Shown here piece after piece: positions 6,394 to 7,013 of a stretch of DNA of 7,013 nt; positions within the stretch are counted from its first letter, which is position 1; the number at the start of each line of letters is the position of its first letter. Position numbers and translations under genes: made by a program. Location of the stretch: the NCBI GenBank assembly GCA_030840515.1, contig JAVEEJ010000263.1, forward strand, positions 1-7,013. Reading direction: 5' to 3'. Below the pieces are notes generated by a model. It saw only the letters and a list, made by a program, of their open reading frames with translations, was not told the DNA's origin and ran no database searches. The stretch comes from Frankiaceae bacterium (GTDB lineage Bacteria; Actinomycetota; Actinomycetes; JAVEEJ01).

Positions 6394-7013
6394 TCAGTCA
6401 GGGAGCGAGTACGACGGGCAGTCGCGGACCGTGGCATCTGCGAGCAATCGCTTCGCCGTCACCGCGGCGTGGTGGCGTGCGAGGTTCGCCTCGGTCCAGG
6501 ACCCATGGCCGAGCGTCCGCATCGGACGCAGCAGGCATTCGCGGTCCGCGGCGGGAAGGGCCCCGATCACATCAACCGCATCCGCCGACAAGCCCGCGAG
6601 GTAGACCAGGTCGGGCCCGGCCGGCCGCGCGAGCTGGCTCCGCGCGATGCGGGCGTCCGGGTTGTAGGCGGTGAGCGCCAGCAGACCGACAGCGGCGGAC
6701 AACACCACGCTGTTGGGTAGCCAACGGCCTTTGAGCACGGCCGCCGCGAGCACGAGCACGATGACGACACCGAGCCAGAGCGAGACGGCCGAGGCGGTGA
6801 TGCGCAGCCGGGTCAGGCCGTAGGCATCGGCGTAGAGGTGCAGCCTCAGGAGCGCGGAGGCATCGACGGCGAGCGCGAGCAGGCACAGCGCACCGAGCCA
6901 CGGCCGGGCCGACCGCGGCGCCCATCGGGCTGCCGCAGCAACGACGGCCAGAACCAGGGCCGTTACGGCGAGCAGCTGAAAGAACCCCGCGTGGGCGTAC
7001 GACGCGTAGGTGA
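6394..7013 (-). CDS. DUF4173-type multi-pass membrane protein, C-terminal part (5' end outside window)
   Basis: The frame is open from the right window edge to the TGA at 6394-6396, giving the last 206 residues. It begins TYASYAHAGFFQLL and contains YGLTRLRI (about residues 64-71 of the fragment) and NPDARIARSQLAR; these are motifs I associate with DUF4153/DUF4173 membrane proteins of actinobacteria. Four hydrophobic segments are visible, at about 10-29, 38-56, 72-92 and 99-114. A soluble tail of about 90 residues follows, containing YLAGLSADAVDVIGALP. The function of the family is unknown to me. A GTG at 6757-6759 could be mistaken for the start, but coding quality and family motifs continue upstream of it to the edge. 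The gene converges on ppa, so it is not part of either neighbouring transcription unit. Confidence 0.82.
   Translation of the reverse strand, partial: TYASYAHAGFFQLLAVTALVLAVVAAAARWAPRSARPWLGALCLLALAVDASALLRLHLYADAYGLTRLRITASAVSLWLGVVIVLVLAAAVLKGRWLPNSVVLSAAVGLLALTAYNPDARIARSQLARPAGPDLVYLAGLSADAVDVIGALPAADRECLLRPMRTLGHGSWTEANLARHHAAVTAKRLLADATVRDCPSYSLPD

Noticed and set aside
4722..6437. 571-codon minus-strand open frame covering ppa and the start of dacB
   Set aside because: It crosses ppa in antisense and dacB in a shifted frame; its translation becomes arginine-rich and the dacB and ppa frames carry the complete enzyme motifs.
1..7013. CRISPR array, tRNA/rRNA gene, insertion sequence, prophage or defence cluster
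   Set aside because: No regularly spaced direct repeats, no cloverleaf or rRNA motif, and no transposase, integrase or phage-like protein was seen on either strand; all the coding space is filled by housekeeping or conserved genes.

Overview
The window reads as a stretch of housekeeping chromosome from a high-GC actinobacterium. The evidence is strong G/C bias at third codon positions, frequent GTG starts, long spurious open frames on the opposite strands, and protein sequences of actinobacterial type (FtsH starting MDVKRYFRGP, Ppa starting MEFDVTIEIPKGQRNKYEVDH). A Nocardioides-like member of the Propionibacteriales is a reasonable guess, but it is an impression and was not tested.

Layout: the left 5.7 kb is a run of five genes on the minus strand, in transcription order dacB (D-alanyl-D-alanine carboxypeptidase, probably a lipoprotein), a DUF2342/Zincin_2 family putative metalloprotease, tilS (tRNA-Ile lysidine synthetase), hpt (hypoxanthine phosphoribosyltransferase) and ftsH (membrane AAA+ protease, cut by the left window edge). 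The first four are tightly packed: a 20-base gap, then two 4-base GTGA overlaps. ftsH follows after 161 bases with its own leader. Divergent from dacB, across only 43 bases, ppa (inorganic pyrophosphatase) runs on the plus strand. It converges on the C-terminal part of a DUF4173-type membrane protein on the minus strand, which is cut by the right edge. The 112 bases between these two convergent genes hold a terminator-like hairpin and a second, longer inverted repeat.

The genes serve separate housekeeping tasks: peptidoglycan trimming, tRNA decoding, purine salvage, membrane protein quality control and removal of pyrophosphate. tilS-hpt-ftsH is a familiar bacterial gene order, and the metalloprotease between dacB and tilS is the least understood member. 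I found no mobile element, CRISPR array, RNA gene or defence system, and no evidence of a novel multi-gene system. The best second-look items are a perfect hairpin placed exactly between the Shine-Dalgarno sequence and the start codon of ftsH, the 50-base inverted repeat after ppa, the apparently leaderless start of dacB, and the uncharacterised metalloprotease.
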